Assembly (NCBI GenBank): GCA_001949185.1
Contig: BDGG01000009.1
Span: forward strand, 1,175,347-1,239,346
DNA from: Ramazzottius varieornatus
Lineage: Eukaryota > Tardigrada > Eutardigrada > Parachela > Ramazzottiidae
Direction of reading: 5' to 3'
DNA: 64,000 nt
The first letter of the stretch is position 1. Every line of letters starts with the position of its first letter. The notes beneath the pieces were generated by a model. It searched no databases. It saw nothing but the letters and a program-made list of their open reading frames with translations, and was not told the origin of the DNA. A program made the position numbers and the translations under genes. Shown here one piece after another: positions 9,901 through 20,213 of the stretch.

Positions 9901-12900
9901 TGTTCGGGTTCTTGGCCCTCATCGAGCCCGTTCTAGTCAGCAAGTCTGATGAATGGTATATCTTGTGGGCATCTTTCAGCATCGAGCCATTGCTTGCCTT
10001 GACAGGCGTCACAGTGCTGGCCTTGACTCTGCTCGCTCCACTCTTGGACATTACCGACTCGACCGAACTGCCATCTCCGCTACCTTCATGATCGACCAAC
10101 GAGCTCATGGTCTTACTATTCCCCATAGGTCTTTCGTAGTTCTTCACTCGAAGTGACCCAGTACGAGAGAAAAGGGACTCGCCGGAACCGTAATCACTGG
10201 GTGAGGTTCGCGAGTCTTGGTAGGGCGTGATGATACGTTGACGTGGAGCGGTGGGATGGCTGGCGGGAGATTCGGACAAGAGCATGTCTTGGACTTTACC
10301 GGTCAACTTTATTATTTCACCGGTGGGAGTCTTGCTCTTGGGTTGTGAGTTAACGCGGGCCATCGCGGACTGGCTACCGAGAACCTTAAGGTCGTTTGGT
10401 CGGTTGGGTGCCGGAGCTTTCTGCTCCGAGGAGAAGGCACTGATGGCTTTGCGCGGTTTCTCCGGCTTCTTGACTGAGTTCTTGCTTCCTGCTCTTGGCA
10501 AAGGCGGGCGATACTGTAAAGAAAAGCGATCAGAGAAACGCCTCATCAGAGGAACCAGAATGAAGCTCGGCATGCAAATTCGAGACGGTTGTTTTCACAC
10601 TTGGCGCATGTGACCGGTGCTATAAGCTGGAAGCGTGCGCCACTTGGAAAAACAATCAAATTCGACATGATTGTCTTCGCCAGTGGCGCACGTTTTCAAT
10701 GATGTTGGCAGGAAGCGTGCGCCACTCGGATCTTGCCGAGTTTCTATGCCAAGCTCCCAAAAGAAAGCAAAACTGCTCGAAGGAGAAGGTTACTTCAACA
10801 CTTACTTTAACTCGTTTCATCAGGAGGTTGAAGTTGGGGTCCTCTTTGACGGTGGCTGCTTTGCGCTGTTTAGCGATGAATTGCGTCTTGCAGAAGGTCA
10901 CATGTCGCTCATGCACTTCTTCTTTGAATGATCGTTCGCAATACTGACACCTCGAATGACCTGTTTTACACCAAAAACACGAGCATAAGACGACTTGCAG
11001 GAGGCCACTGTGTCAATAATCAACAAACCTTTCTGCTGCTCTTTAAATAAATCAGCTCCCTACAATAAACACATAACTGGTCACGCTACATTCCACAGTC
11101 ATATTTTGGACGACGCACTGACCACATGAAGGTAAGAAGATCAGCGTGATCATGGCTACTTAGACAGCTCTAGCGTACCGTTCTCACGCCCCCGCGTGTC
11201 GGGCTTTTCTTTCGTCTAACGGCTTCGGTGGCCTTTTTATGAGGCCTTTGTAGTGGAGCGTCATCAACCTCTTCCGGCTTCCTGGAGAGCAGCTCTCGCA
11301 TAATGGGCTTAACGGCATCTTCTTGAGCAACATGGGACAGACGTTGAGCGATCGTGGCAAAGGCCTCACGTTTCGGCTTCTGTGCTAATCGCTGGCAAAT
11401 GCTCACGTGCCGACTCTACAAGAAGGAAACACTCCATCGATTAGTAGTTTCTCTAAAACAGCAAAATGAATTTGCGAGGAACGTAAGGTAGACAAATAGA
11501 TTCACCCAGATCGTTGCTTCCAGTGGCGCACTGTCACATTGTAAATAGCCGAAAAATTGCGCCACTTCTGAAGGAATCTGGGTTGAATTCCTTTGCCGAC
11601 GTTCCATTCCTTTTGTTTATTTGCGTGGAAATTACTGGGCAAGAATTTCGGCTGTTTTTCTGATTAAAACATAGATTTTTCCCAAGTCTTTACAGCCCGC
11701 CTATGTAATTAACAAGGAAGTCCCTTCAGGTGTTACTACTACTACTGAGTTCACATGTATCGATTCTGTCTAATGGAATAACATTCCCCTGATCAATGTC
11801 GGATTACCCAACCAGAATATCGGCGTATTACGGCACGCTCCACCTAAGCTCTTGATGCATCGTAGCACCTCAATTACAACTGATGCTGGAGGTTGGATCG
11901 ATGGGTTGTTCCGCAATCTCGATCGACGATCGGGCTTGCCACTTCACAGGAAGAAGAGGCGGCACACCTGTGTTGGGTTCTTGGGCTCAACGTGAGAAAT
12001 GGCTGCCAATATTGATCAGGTGCTTGTTTTATGACACTACTTGAGAGCATTTACGTCTCTAACTGCCGGTTCACCGGCAGCGGGATGCGGGACTGCGCTC
12101 CCTCATTTGGGCCTCGCGTAGTCGAGTAGTACCGGAAGTGCCGTGTCAAGAGCACCTCCAATGTCGCACCCGTCCATCAAACGAGAATCAATGAGGGAGA
12201 GTTTCATTTCGAGACATCGAAAACGACAAAACGTTATTGGAGTCTACAAAGAACAGTAAGGGAGAATATAAATATTTTGGCTTTTACGCAACAGTAGGTT
12301 CGCAAACCCGCAATGCGTAAAATATGTGCCAGGAAATGGTCGCCGTAAAAGTACCTTTTATAGCCTGTGAACTGCGACCTTAGACCTGCATATCGTAACT
12401 GTAGAATCTTTCCTAGGTTTTGATTTCTTACTGCGCTCAATCTGACACAATTTTTCTCATCACGAATACGTGATGCCCGTAATGCGCGTACTGTCGCTCA
12501 CTATGTATTCGTTAGTCGAAACCTCCGAAATTAAGGTAATCGTGGCCGAAGTGCGTGCTGAATATGCTACTCAAACACCGAAACTCGAGGTGCCGCAAAC
12601 GACACAAACCACGGACGACCCCTTCTAAATTTAAAAATTATGTTTCCTTGTTCTCCAGCAGTTCAAACTAGCTAGGACGTCGGCAAACCCAGATCGTTCT
12701 CCCAAGTGGCGCACGCTCTCAGTCAACAACACTGAAAACGTCCGCCACTTAGGTTGACGATCTTGTCGACTTCGATTGCTTTCTTCGAGTGATGCACAGT
12801 TCCAGCTGATGACACTGGAAAGGTGCGCCACTTGAAAGACGATTTGGGGGAATCGTTCACCGACGACCTCAATATCAAAGTTGATAATGTTCAAAATAAT

Positions 12901-13109
12901 GGCTGTAATTTGGTGTAACTGCAACCACTGAGAGAGCTTACCAAGTTGGTCTTATTGAAGTTCCGTCCGCAGAAATCACAGGCTATGAGGGGTTCCCGAC
13001 TGGGCGACTCTGCCGTTTCGAAAGGTTTCTGTGGAGACGGACGGATGACGATCTCGTCAAAGTTGACCGGCGACGCTACGGCTGCCATCGTCAACACGGT
13101 TGACAACAC
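6944..13109 (-). CDS. ZC2HC1A: ZC2HC1A-like C2HC zinc-finger protein
   Basis: Eight exons join with matching phases: 13109-12942, 11415-11179, 11059-11029, 10960-10806, 10513-9741, 9355-9155, 9083-9004 and 7209-6944, about 636 residues. The first C2HC finger spans the first junction (CDFCGRNFNKTNL|SRHVSIC). The second is CQYCERSFKEEVHERHVTFC. A long Ser/Pro-rich low-complexity region follows. The last exon carries a CxxC...CxxC zinc ribbon, KFCHNCGHEFP then FCCHCGIAR, which is the hallmark C-terminus of ZC2HC1A. Family members are poorly characterised zinc-binding proteins. An alternative start is Met 13088. The 31-nt exon (11029-11059) is very small but keeps phase. The ~1.8-kb last intron holds a MITE and an opposite-strand broken coding stretch. 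Several introns contain palindromic repeat copies. Confidence 0.87.
7770..7932. mobile_element. TA-target MITE, diverged copy of the 164-bp family
   Basis: Terminal inverted repeats CGACAAAATAAACCGTTAAA and complement bracket a ~160-bp non-coding body. The right end reads GTCGTACACTG|TA as in the copies at 36126 and 39374; the left end is degenerate. The body differs from those two at many positions, so this is an older copy. It lies in the last intron of ZC2HC1A. Confidence 0.8.
8062..8793 (+). pseudogene. Frame-broken coding stretch nested in a ZC2HC1A intron
   Basis: ATG 8062 opens MFRYPLTIEEAVD and stops. One frame over, a long open stretch (8085-8494) reads LSRLNKSIYQLRQVHL and onward to ELVKQLLKR. 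A second shift near 8485 leads into KDNKPGAHFADLTTEFVG and on to an acidic tail ending ANSRPID at 8793. The three pieces look like one protein of about 240 residues with two frameshifts and no intron, as expected of a retrocopy pseudogene. Sequencing indels or tiny atypical introns could also explain it. The family was not recognised. It is antisense to the host gene ZC2HC1A. Confidence 0.5.
9511..9652. repeat. Palindromic repeat doublet (ZC2HC1A intron)
   Basis: Hairpins at about 9511-9571 and 9591-9652. The left outer end GGCCGGCAAACAAGAC starts near 9482. Confidence 0.8.
10589..10734. repeat. Palindromic repeat doublet (ZC2HC1A intron)
   Basis: Hairpins at 10589-10652 and 10673-10734, with GTGCGCCACTTGGAAAAAC and GTGCGCCACTCGGATC right arms, followed by an end TTTCTATGCCAAGCTCCCA. 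Confidence 0.82.
11512..11573. repeat. Palindromic repeat copy (ZC2HC1A intron)
   Basis: TTCCAGTGGCGCAC / TGCGCCACTTCTGAAG around TGTAAATAGCCG. ACCCAGATCG on the left places it in the CCCAGATC-flanked subtype. Confidence 0.78.
12671..12862. repeat. Palindromic repeat doublet with subtype end (ZC2HC1A intron)
   Basis: The left end GGACGTCGGCAAACCCAGATC precedes hairpins at 12692-12756 and 12780-12840. This copy shows the GACGTCGGCAAA terminus clearly. Confidence 0.82.
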
Positions 13110-13225
13110 CGCCCGTGAAGGAAGTACTCCTCTTGATCGTCAGGACTCTTGCACACAAAAGGGACCGTTCATCTCAAGAGAATCCTAGTGAAGAAAGAAA
13201 GTTCAACGCGCCAGCCTGTCACATT

Positions 13226-14238
13226 ATGTTGTCAACAAGTTCGACTATGCGTGTCATATTCAAGACGCTTCACTTGGCAAACAGGCAATATTCTTTCACC
13301 TTGATCTCGCTACTCGAACTCGAATCCATTATCAGTATGCCACACATTGAAGCGATAAGCAGTGCAATTCAGATAAAATTCACTCAAAACCAGAAAGGAT
13401 GTATAATGTACCTGCGGTGGGAGGAAGAAGACGGGCCGCTGACAGTCCCAATTATCACCACAGGTAGCAAGATGAGTCTGAAGAAATTCTGATGAATATC
13501 AATATCGATGGAGAAGCTCGTTTATATCGACAGTCCGCCTTCGAATAATTATACACCGTAAAAAAGGCCAGCACATCGACGGAAGGTACTTTCTCTCGCG
13601 CTCGACATCCATCATCGCGGATGACATTTATAGCTCAGCTCTTGATCTCAAGAGATGATAATCGCAAAACTGAGGATATATTAGAAAGGGTCTTCAAATT
13701 TCAGAGGGCGTTTGACGACTTGAAACATGATTTACGATGGCTGAGCGGGAAAGTCAGTTGTAGGTTCTTTCAGCGTACGTACTGCAGTCACGGGTTGTTT
13801 GGTTGGACAAAGACAAGTTAACGATTATGTGTAAAGCGCATGGACACTTTGGTAGATATTACAGAATACTTGTGGATACTGTTCATCGATCACTTTCGAA
13901 CTGTTTTCCTCCGACACAGATGTAGTACGAAAACTGCAAACGAGAATATCCTACCTGATGTCGATCCACTCACTTCTCGATGTCGTCCCGGAAGACAGCT
14001 TATCCGAGTTCGTACTCTCTCGAGTAGTCTCGCTGAAAGGCCAGAAACGTCCGTCGGACGGCAACTCAGCACAGTCGAAGGATCATGAGGACGATCTAGA
14101 TGTTTTCGAGAACCAAACTGTGGAAGAGAACAAGACGCTCATGGTCAGTCAGTACTTAGTAGTGAACGAGTTTACTGGCGTAATAAGTCGAAGAAACAGA
14201 GAGATGGTGACAATTCTGTAGCGTTCGATGCGGAATGA
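13226..14238 (+). CDS. Small unrecognised multi-exon gene, partly resolved
   Basis: Supported pieces: an open exon ending 13463 (ACCACAG|gtagca); an exon 13634-13752 reading LLISRDDNRKTEDILERV then FQRAFDDLKHDLRWLSG; an exon ~13921-14141 with RKLQTRISYLMSIHSLLDVV and an acidic stretch; and a last exon 14190-14238 (SKKQRDGDNSVAFDAE, TGA). First-to-second and third-to-fourth junctions agree in phase; the second-to-third does not, so a small exon may be missing between 13753 and 13920. The product looks like a small, mostly helical, soluble protein. It starts close to and divergent from ZC2HC1A, so the two may share a promoter. The start codon is uncertain. Confidence 0.4.
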
Positions 14239-15534
14239 CTGGATATGTATGGTGAGTGACGCGCGTAGTACTCGTCTTACCTGCTCAAGGTGATTACCGA
14301 TCAATGATCAAGGTGTTCACGGAGATCCTGTCCGCTCCTGTTCCCACTGGCAGCCGCCGAAGAGAGAGGAATCATTCACTCGTTCACTTAAAATGCGCGT
14401 CCGCTGATTGCTCGGATACACAATCGATAACGCCGATCTCCAACCTACAGCTCGCATTTCCACACCTCTATCAGTTGCGGAATCCCGAATCCCGATTCTG
14501 CGTCCGGCTGTTACCGAAAAATGAAAACGAGTTTGGAAAATCAACTAAATTTTGATTTCTGAGTTTCGAATTGCGATGCGAAAATCTTAAATTCTCAAAT
14601 CTCAATGGGCGGTAACGGTACATCCCCGCCCAGTCGAAGAGGTGGGGAGCCGGGATCATAACGTCTTTTGACCTTTGTTTTAAACCGTCGATGGGACCGC
14701 CCGACGTGACGACGTCACGCCGATGTTTCGGTTCGCTCCCGGCGTAATTCAAGAAATCTCCCCTGCGCGTAAAGGTCGTGACGCTCTAGATAGTTCTCCT
14801 TAATTTTGCGAGAGCTCCGCCTAAAAGGCTGGCCTTCCAGCGGAGCTTTAAATGAATTATAGACTACTTGAGAAAGCACTCGTAGATAGCTGTTCAGGCA
14901 TTCTAAAGCCCTTAAATTGGGGCAAACTATGGCAAGCCTGAGCTTATGGCGGAAGATCAAAGAGAAACTTCTTGGCACCGAAAGTGGTCCCTACCATTAG
15001 TCATCTGCTGTACGTACAGGCATAGTGCATTATTATACCCTGTTGATCGTGCAGTGCCGTCAAGTGGTACTATCAACAGCGTTATCAATTCCGTAGTGAT
15101 AAATACGCCAACATCTTCGAATGATTAGTACAGAATTGATTGATCAAATCCGAAATCACGACTCATGACTCATCAAAAGCTTGGAAAAATTCGTCAAAAA
15201 ATTTAGAAAAATTATCAAAAAATTGGGGAATCATCCTGAGTAAAGGATCGTGCTGTCTGGAGCTTGAGCTTCATCTGATGAGTTTGCGGTTCAGAGTCCC
15301 TGGGGTATTTGTTCTCGTTTCCGGTTCAGACTTCGGTACGAGTACCCTCTTAGTCCAGACTCCAGGGAACCACCAGCTTGGATCTAGACTTTGGGTACTG
15401 GAAGGCAGGGGGATCACATGGAACTTAGCCTTCCCTGGAAGTCGTTCTCTGCAGTCGAAACTGGAGAGCTGTTTACCGCGAAGAAAGGAAGTTAGGAACC
15501 GACGAAGCTAATTAGGACACGCGTGCTCCCAGTA
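14239..15534. other. Intergenic stretch upstream of MTMR9
   Basis: Contains short open frames without convincing splice signals and A/T-rich near-repeats (AAAAATTC/ATCAAAAAATT, 15180-15230; GAATCCCGA repeats near 14480). No gene, RNA or mobile element could be supported. Confidence 0.4.
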
Positions 15535-18322
15535 ATGGAGTTTTCGGAACTCATCAGATCCCCGTACGTGGAAAGCGTCACTCTCCGAATTTTACCAGAG
15601 GTGAGTGGTCTACGAGGACGCTTATGCATCACCGGACACCATATGATTATCTCTGCTCACTCGAGAGATCAGGGAGCACGAGCTGCGGAAGTTTGGGTAA
15701 GTTAGTTACTATAACATTTCTCTCTTTATGAATGCATACGTGCACCGTAGATCTTATGTTCCGTGTTGGCACTTGGCACAGATTCTCCATATGGCAGTGG
15801 ACGCGACAGAGCGGCGTCTCTATCCGGCCGGGAACGGAGGTAGCCTCATCGTGAAATGTAAAGATTTGAAGCTGTACATCCTGGATATTACTGGTCAGCT
15901 GGACTTCAACAACGTCGCATCTTCCGTCGAGAAGCTGTCTCACATAGCCGATGTCTACAACTTTTACCCGTTCTTTTACCGACCGATATTCGAAATACTC
16001 GAAGATGGCTGGATAATGTTCCCCTTGGAGAGCGAGTATACTAAGTGGACGTCGGCCGGAAGTGATTGGAGAGTGTCGCATGTCAACCGGAAGTTCGAGG
16101 TAAAACATCGTTCCATACTTGCGAACCATGTTTGCCACCTGTCATTCTAGGTTTGCGATTCGTACCCGACAGTTGTGGTGGTTCCGAAAGGCGTCACGGA
16201 CGCCGTTCTCCAAGCTTCGGCCAACTTCCGGGAAGGTAAACGCTTTCCGGTGCTATCTTACCTGCACGATAACAAGGCAGCCATGATGCGATGCGGACAA
16301 CCCCTGGTCGGACCCAACAATCGTCGAAGTCGAGATGACGAACAGCTATTGCTATCCTCCATCAAGAACGGCAAGCGGGCATTCATCTTCGAAACCCGTT
16401 CCATCGTCAGTGCGGGATCCGCGAAGAACCGAGGTGAGTCCCTTGCTGCAAATTCACCCAAGTCTACTTACAACTTCTTAGATGTTATTTTGAGTTTGTG
16501 TATGGGCTAACAGGGGTCTCTGTTGTCAGGTGGTGGGTATGAACTGGAAATATATTATTCGCAGTGGAAGCGGATACATCACCCACTCGAACGATGGACC
16601 AACCTGCATGAGTCGCTGACGAAGCTAACGGACGCTTGTGCCGATCGCAACCAGAGCGTGGATAAGTGGCTATCAAGACTAGAAGGTGGGCCGGAGGAAC
16701 GTCTTCTAAACGGAATTGAGACGCCGGCAAATAATTGCACCCAGTTTGTCATCTCAGGTGGTGCACGTTTCCATTGTTGTGTGTCGGTTGGGAACATGCA
16801 CCACTTGGACAAAAATATGTTGTCGAGTTTGATTGCTTTCCGAAGTGGCGCACGTCTCCAGTGTTGGTGGCTGAGGACGTGCACCACTCGCGTACGCGAT
16901 CTGGGTGAATATTTGCCAGCATTCTCATGATATCGTACTGCTCGAACTTCTCTTTTTTCGTTGCAGGCAGTGGATGGCTAAACACAGTCTCGGAGACATT
17001 GCACGCAGCCTGCGTTGTGGCACAGTGTCTTCACAACGAGTCTGCCACCGTACTGGTGCATGGCGCCGAAGGACTAGACATGACGCTCTGCATCACCTCA
17101 CTGGTGCAGATCATCTTGGATCCTGACACAAGAACGATCCGCGGCCTGGAAGCCTTGCTGGAGCGAGAGTGGCTGCAGGCCGGCCACCCCTTTGCCTCTC
17201 GGTGTAGCCGGTCGGGATTCGGAACGCGACTGACCAAGCTGGAAGCGCCGACATTCCTTCTCTTTCTGGACTGTGTTCGGCAACTTCATAACCAGTACAC
17301 GTGTTCATTCCAGTTCACCCCTGCCTTTCTTAAGTTTATCTTTGAGAATGTCTGCGCCTCTGAATATGGTACATTTCTGTGTAATAATGCTAGAGAAAGG
17401 CAACAGCATCAAGTGGACAAGAAGACCGTTTCTCTGTGGTAAGTAGTGCTACTGATGATACCAATTCACCTGTCGAAAGAATACGGCTGGGACTTGGGAG
17501 CTCGGAAAACAAACTCGACAAGATTAGCTTCGCGACTTGCGCGTTTTTTTTCAGTGTTATTGGCCGAAAACGTGCGCCACTTGGAGAAACAGTCAATTTA
17601 AACTGGATCGCCCCCCCCCCCCCCCCNNNNNNNNNNNNNNNNNNNNNNNNNNNNNNNNNNNNNNNNNNNNNNNNNNGTCAATTTAAACGGGTTCCCCCCC
17701 CCCCCCCCCCCCAGTGGCGCACACTTCTAGCCAATACCACTTACAGCGTGCGCCACTCGAGGAACAGTCTTGTCGAGTATTGCTTGCTTGGCTCGCAGCT
17801 GAGCTTCATTGCTTTGAATCTACTTTTAGGTCTTACGTGAACCATCCAAGGATTCTGGTTACGTTTCTCAATCCAGTCTACGATCCGAACCAGGGCTGTC
17901 TTTGGCCGTCAATCGCGCCAATGAGTCTCGTAAGCCATTGGAATATCTATCCTTTCTAAAACACTCCGTTCAAGTTGGGGAAAAGTGTTTTGCCGTGTCT
18001 TATCCAGCGTCGCTTGACTTTTGGTAGATTTTGTGGCGAGAATTGTTTCTCCACTCGTTTCAAGACATATCGGCAGAAATTGAGGAATGGAACGTGGCCA
18101 TCGCCGCTAAAGCTCGTGATGACGAGCTTCGCGAGAAAGTTATACGGCTCCGCAAGTAAGTCTAATTTGATGTGACTTGATTTCATCCGGATGAGAAATT
18201 CTGTGTTATGGTGTTGCAGGGAAATGTTAGCGTTAGAGCAGGAGCTTGCGTCGCATGGTATTTCCAGTCCGGAATTAGCCGAGGAGTTTCGAAAGATATC
18301 GGTCGAGCAAGCCGGGCTTTGA
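15535..18322 (+). CDS. MTMR9: Myotubularin-related protein 9 (pseudophosphatase)
   Basis: Eight exons with consistent phases: 15535-15696, 15782-16099, 16151-16433, 16530-16685, 16967-17438, 17830-17929, 18028-18155 and 18220-18322, giving 573 residues (human MTMR9 is 549). MEFSELIRSP opens the PH-GRAM domain; YPFFYRPIFEILEDGW, FPVLSYLHDN and WLQAGHPF are family blocks of the phosphatase-like domain; the last two exons form a short coiled coil. The catalytic loop, normally CSDGWDRT in active myotubularins, reads HGAEGLDMT, so the nucleophilic Cys and the Arg are missing, as in MTMR9 elsewhere. MTMR9 acts as a regulatory partner that dimerises with active MTMR6, MTMR7 or MTMR8 on phosphoinositide substrates. 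Palindromic repeats occupy introns 4 and 5, and the assembly gap lies in intron 5. Confidence 0.95.
16748..16892. repeat. Palindromic repeat doublet (MTMR9 intron 4)
   Basis: Hairpins at 16748-16811 and 16835-16892. The left end GACGCCGGCAAATAATTGC begins at ~16720. Confidence 0.82.
17495..17790. repeat. Palindromic repeat doublet flanking the gap (MTMR9 intron 5)
   Basis: Hairpins at 17527-17588 and 17711-17768 on either side of the poly-C/N run, with GGGAGCTCGGAAAACAAAC at the left end. The normal inter-hairpin spacing is ~25 bases, so poly-C and gap sit where the linker should be. Confidence 0.8.
17627..17676. other. Assembly gap (50 N) flanked by poly-C
   Basis: Fifty N bases between two runs of C (17611-17626 and 17695-17712), inside MTMR9 intron 5. 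GTCAATTTAAAC occurs on both sides (about 17592 and 17677), so the flanks may be a collapsed or duplicated join. The gap size is probably nominal. Confidence 0.95.
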
Positions 18323-18481
18323 GGTGTGAGACGTTTCTCTTCTATCATTCCACTACCTGACACACGGTCGCTGCTTATTCACGTTTTACCTGGTGTGCAC
18401 ATACCGGATGGGTTCCCCACTTGCTGCTTTCCGTTTTTCCAAAAACCTCAGATTGCCAAGTTTGTATGGTTTTTATGAATA

Positions 18482-20213
18482 CTGTATTCCCCCGATATCT
18501 TCGCGAAGCTACATCAAACGTACGTACAGACTGCCCGCAAGTAGAAACGGACCGCCTTGACCATACAACTGATTGTTTGATCAGCCTTCTCGCCAGAAAC
18601 TGATGAATGAGTTTCCCAACAAGTTTTCGGACGAAGAAGATACCAGTGAGAGATTTTGTGTGGGCTCTGGTTTTTTGATCTTGAACGCTAGAGATGGAGA
18701 CCACATGGTGTATACAGAGTCAGCGAAGCACTGAGGAATTTGCGCGGACAGGGACAGAGTGGGAAGGCTGTGAATGCGTACGCAAAACTGGTCACAATTC
18801 CTGAATCGACGATAAGAGGGTGGAGGTAACAATCGCTCAGGATCCTTAACGTAGAGCCCAGTCTGATCTTCACGCTTTACAGGAAAAAGCTATCGGAAGG
18901 CACTTTCAAAAGCCGGAGAAAGCCAGTCTATGAGGACGTTGAGAGACGGGTTTACACCGAGTTTGTAAGGACAAGAAACGTTGGGCTTCCGGTCCGCGAC
19001 ACCGACATTCGTATCTGGGCAGTGCAGTCTGCAAAATCATTCAACTCGAACAACTTTAAAGCCTCCAACGGATGGCTTTATCGAATGAAGAAGTACCGTT
19101 TGACTTACAGAGCAGCAACAAAAGTGGGAAGAACGTCCAAACCCTCGGCTGAAGATGAGGTAAGACAGCTTCTGATTTTCCGCCTAGAATTGTTGGTGTT
19201 TCCTCTCAGCCTTGCTTAAAAGATTTGTCATGCGCTGAACCGGTATTTCTTCTGACAGAAAGAGGAGCACGAGTTCATCGAACGCATTGAAGAATCGTCA
19301 CGCTAGAGAACACTCACCCAAGCAGAATTATAAATTTTGATCAGACCAGCGTTTTACTGCAAAATACGTATGGTAAAACTCTGTCGCCGATTGGTGAAAA
19401 GCGGATGCTTGTGACCCAGCCAGCGGGTGAGAAAGAAATATTTACGGTGGGACTTGCCGTAACTGGCGATGGGCAAAAGTTTCCTGCTGATATAGTCTTC
19501 AAAGGGGGAGCGAAGACCGGAAAGTTATCGGGAAGGATCGTAAACGGGTTAGTAATATCGGACAACGTTATCGTGTACAGTACACGAACGGCGTGGTGGA
19601 ACTCTCGTCCAATTCGGAATGGATCGACGATCTGTTTGATGGTCAAGACCCAGAATTCTTGGTCCTTCTTCGTCATCACTTTCCTGGACATCTGAAGCTC
19701 GAAAGCGCCGAGCTTTTGGAAGAAATGAAAGTGCACTAAGTCTTCATTTCGAAGGGGCTGATTGGCAAGTATCAACCACTTGACGTTGGTGTTAATGCGC
19801 CCTTCAAGGCACTGATGAAGAAGGCGTATCATGAATGGAGGAAAGTCAGGACTGATGTGACAAGCAAAGGATATTTGAAAAACCATCTCGACAGGACTTC
19901 ATAAACTTCGTTTCCGAAGCTTGGAGTCAAATTACCCCTGAAACGATCGAGAACGCCTTCGTGGGAGCTCAAAGTCCTGAACCTACGTACGAGTTGGCTT
20001 GCCAAGGCTTTCCTGAAGAAGAGGAAAGAAACATTTTAGAGTATAGCTTTAGCTCTGTCGAGGAAGGTTCTGATGAAGAAGCGGCAGATGACTCTTCTCT
20101 GGAATAGATTTCTAGAGTGATTGTTGATTAACTGATATTGGGTAAATCTGCCCCCTGGTGGTCGAAATTTCTGACGTGTGACGCAGCTTCGCGAAGATAT
20201 CGGGGGAACACAG
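18482..20213 (+). mobile_element. Tigger/pogo-type DNA transposon, 1732 bp, inactive
   Basis: The left end CTGTATTCCCCCGATATCTT and right end (complement CTGTGTTCCCCCGATATCTT) continue as inverted repeats through CGCGAAGCT.C.TCA.ACGT, about 40 bases. TA flanks both sides (18480-18481 and 20214-20215), the target duplication of pogo/Tc1-mariner elements. The inside carries remains of a CENP-B/pogo-type transposase. The element sits 160 bp downstream of the MTMR9 stop. Confidence 0.87.
18687..19900 (+). pseudogene. Decayed Tigger/pogo transposase
   Basis: The forward strand shows an N-terminal helix-turn-helix part (AKLVTIPESTIRGWR, then after a likely intron KKLSEGTFKSRRKP and a DNA-binding block with SNNFKASNGWLYRMKK). 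After a frameshift near 19290 comes HPSRIINFDQTSV, the first catalytic Asp region of the DDE domain. After a further shift come LVLLRHHFPGHLKLES and KYQPLDVGVNAPFKALMKKA, the pogo C-terminal motif. At least two frameshifts and internal stops make it non-functional. Confidence 0.8.

Noticed and set aside
9624-10091. 155-codon open frame on plus, antisense to ZC2HC1A
   Set aside because: It is the mirror of the Ser/Thr/Val-rich ZC2HC1A exon; its hydrophobicity comes from reverse-reading Ser, Lys and Asp codons.
15140-15511. 123-codon open frame before MTMR9
   Set aside because: Starts in a tandem A-rich stretch that yields repeated KNS/LEK residues; no conserved segment. Probably chance or 5' flank of MTMR9.
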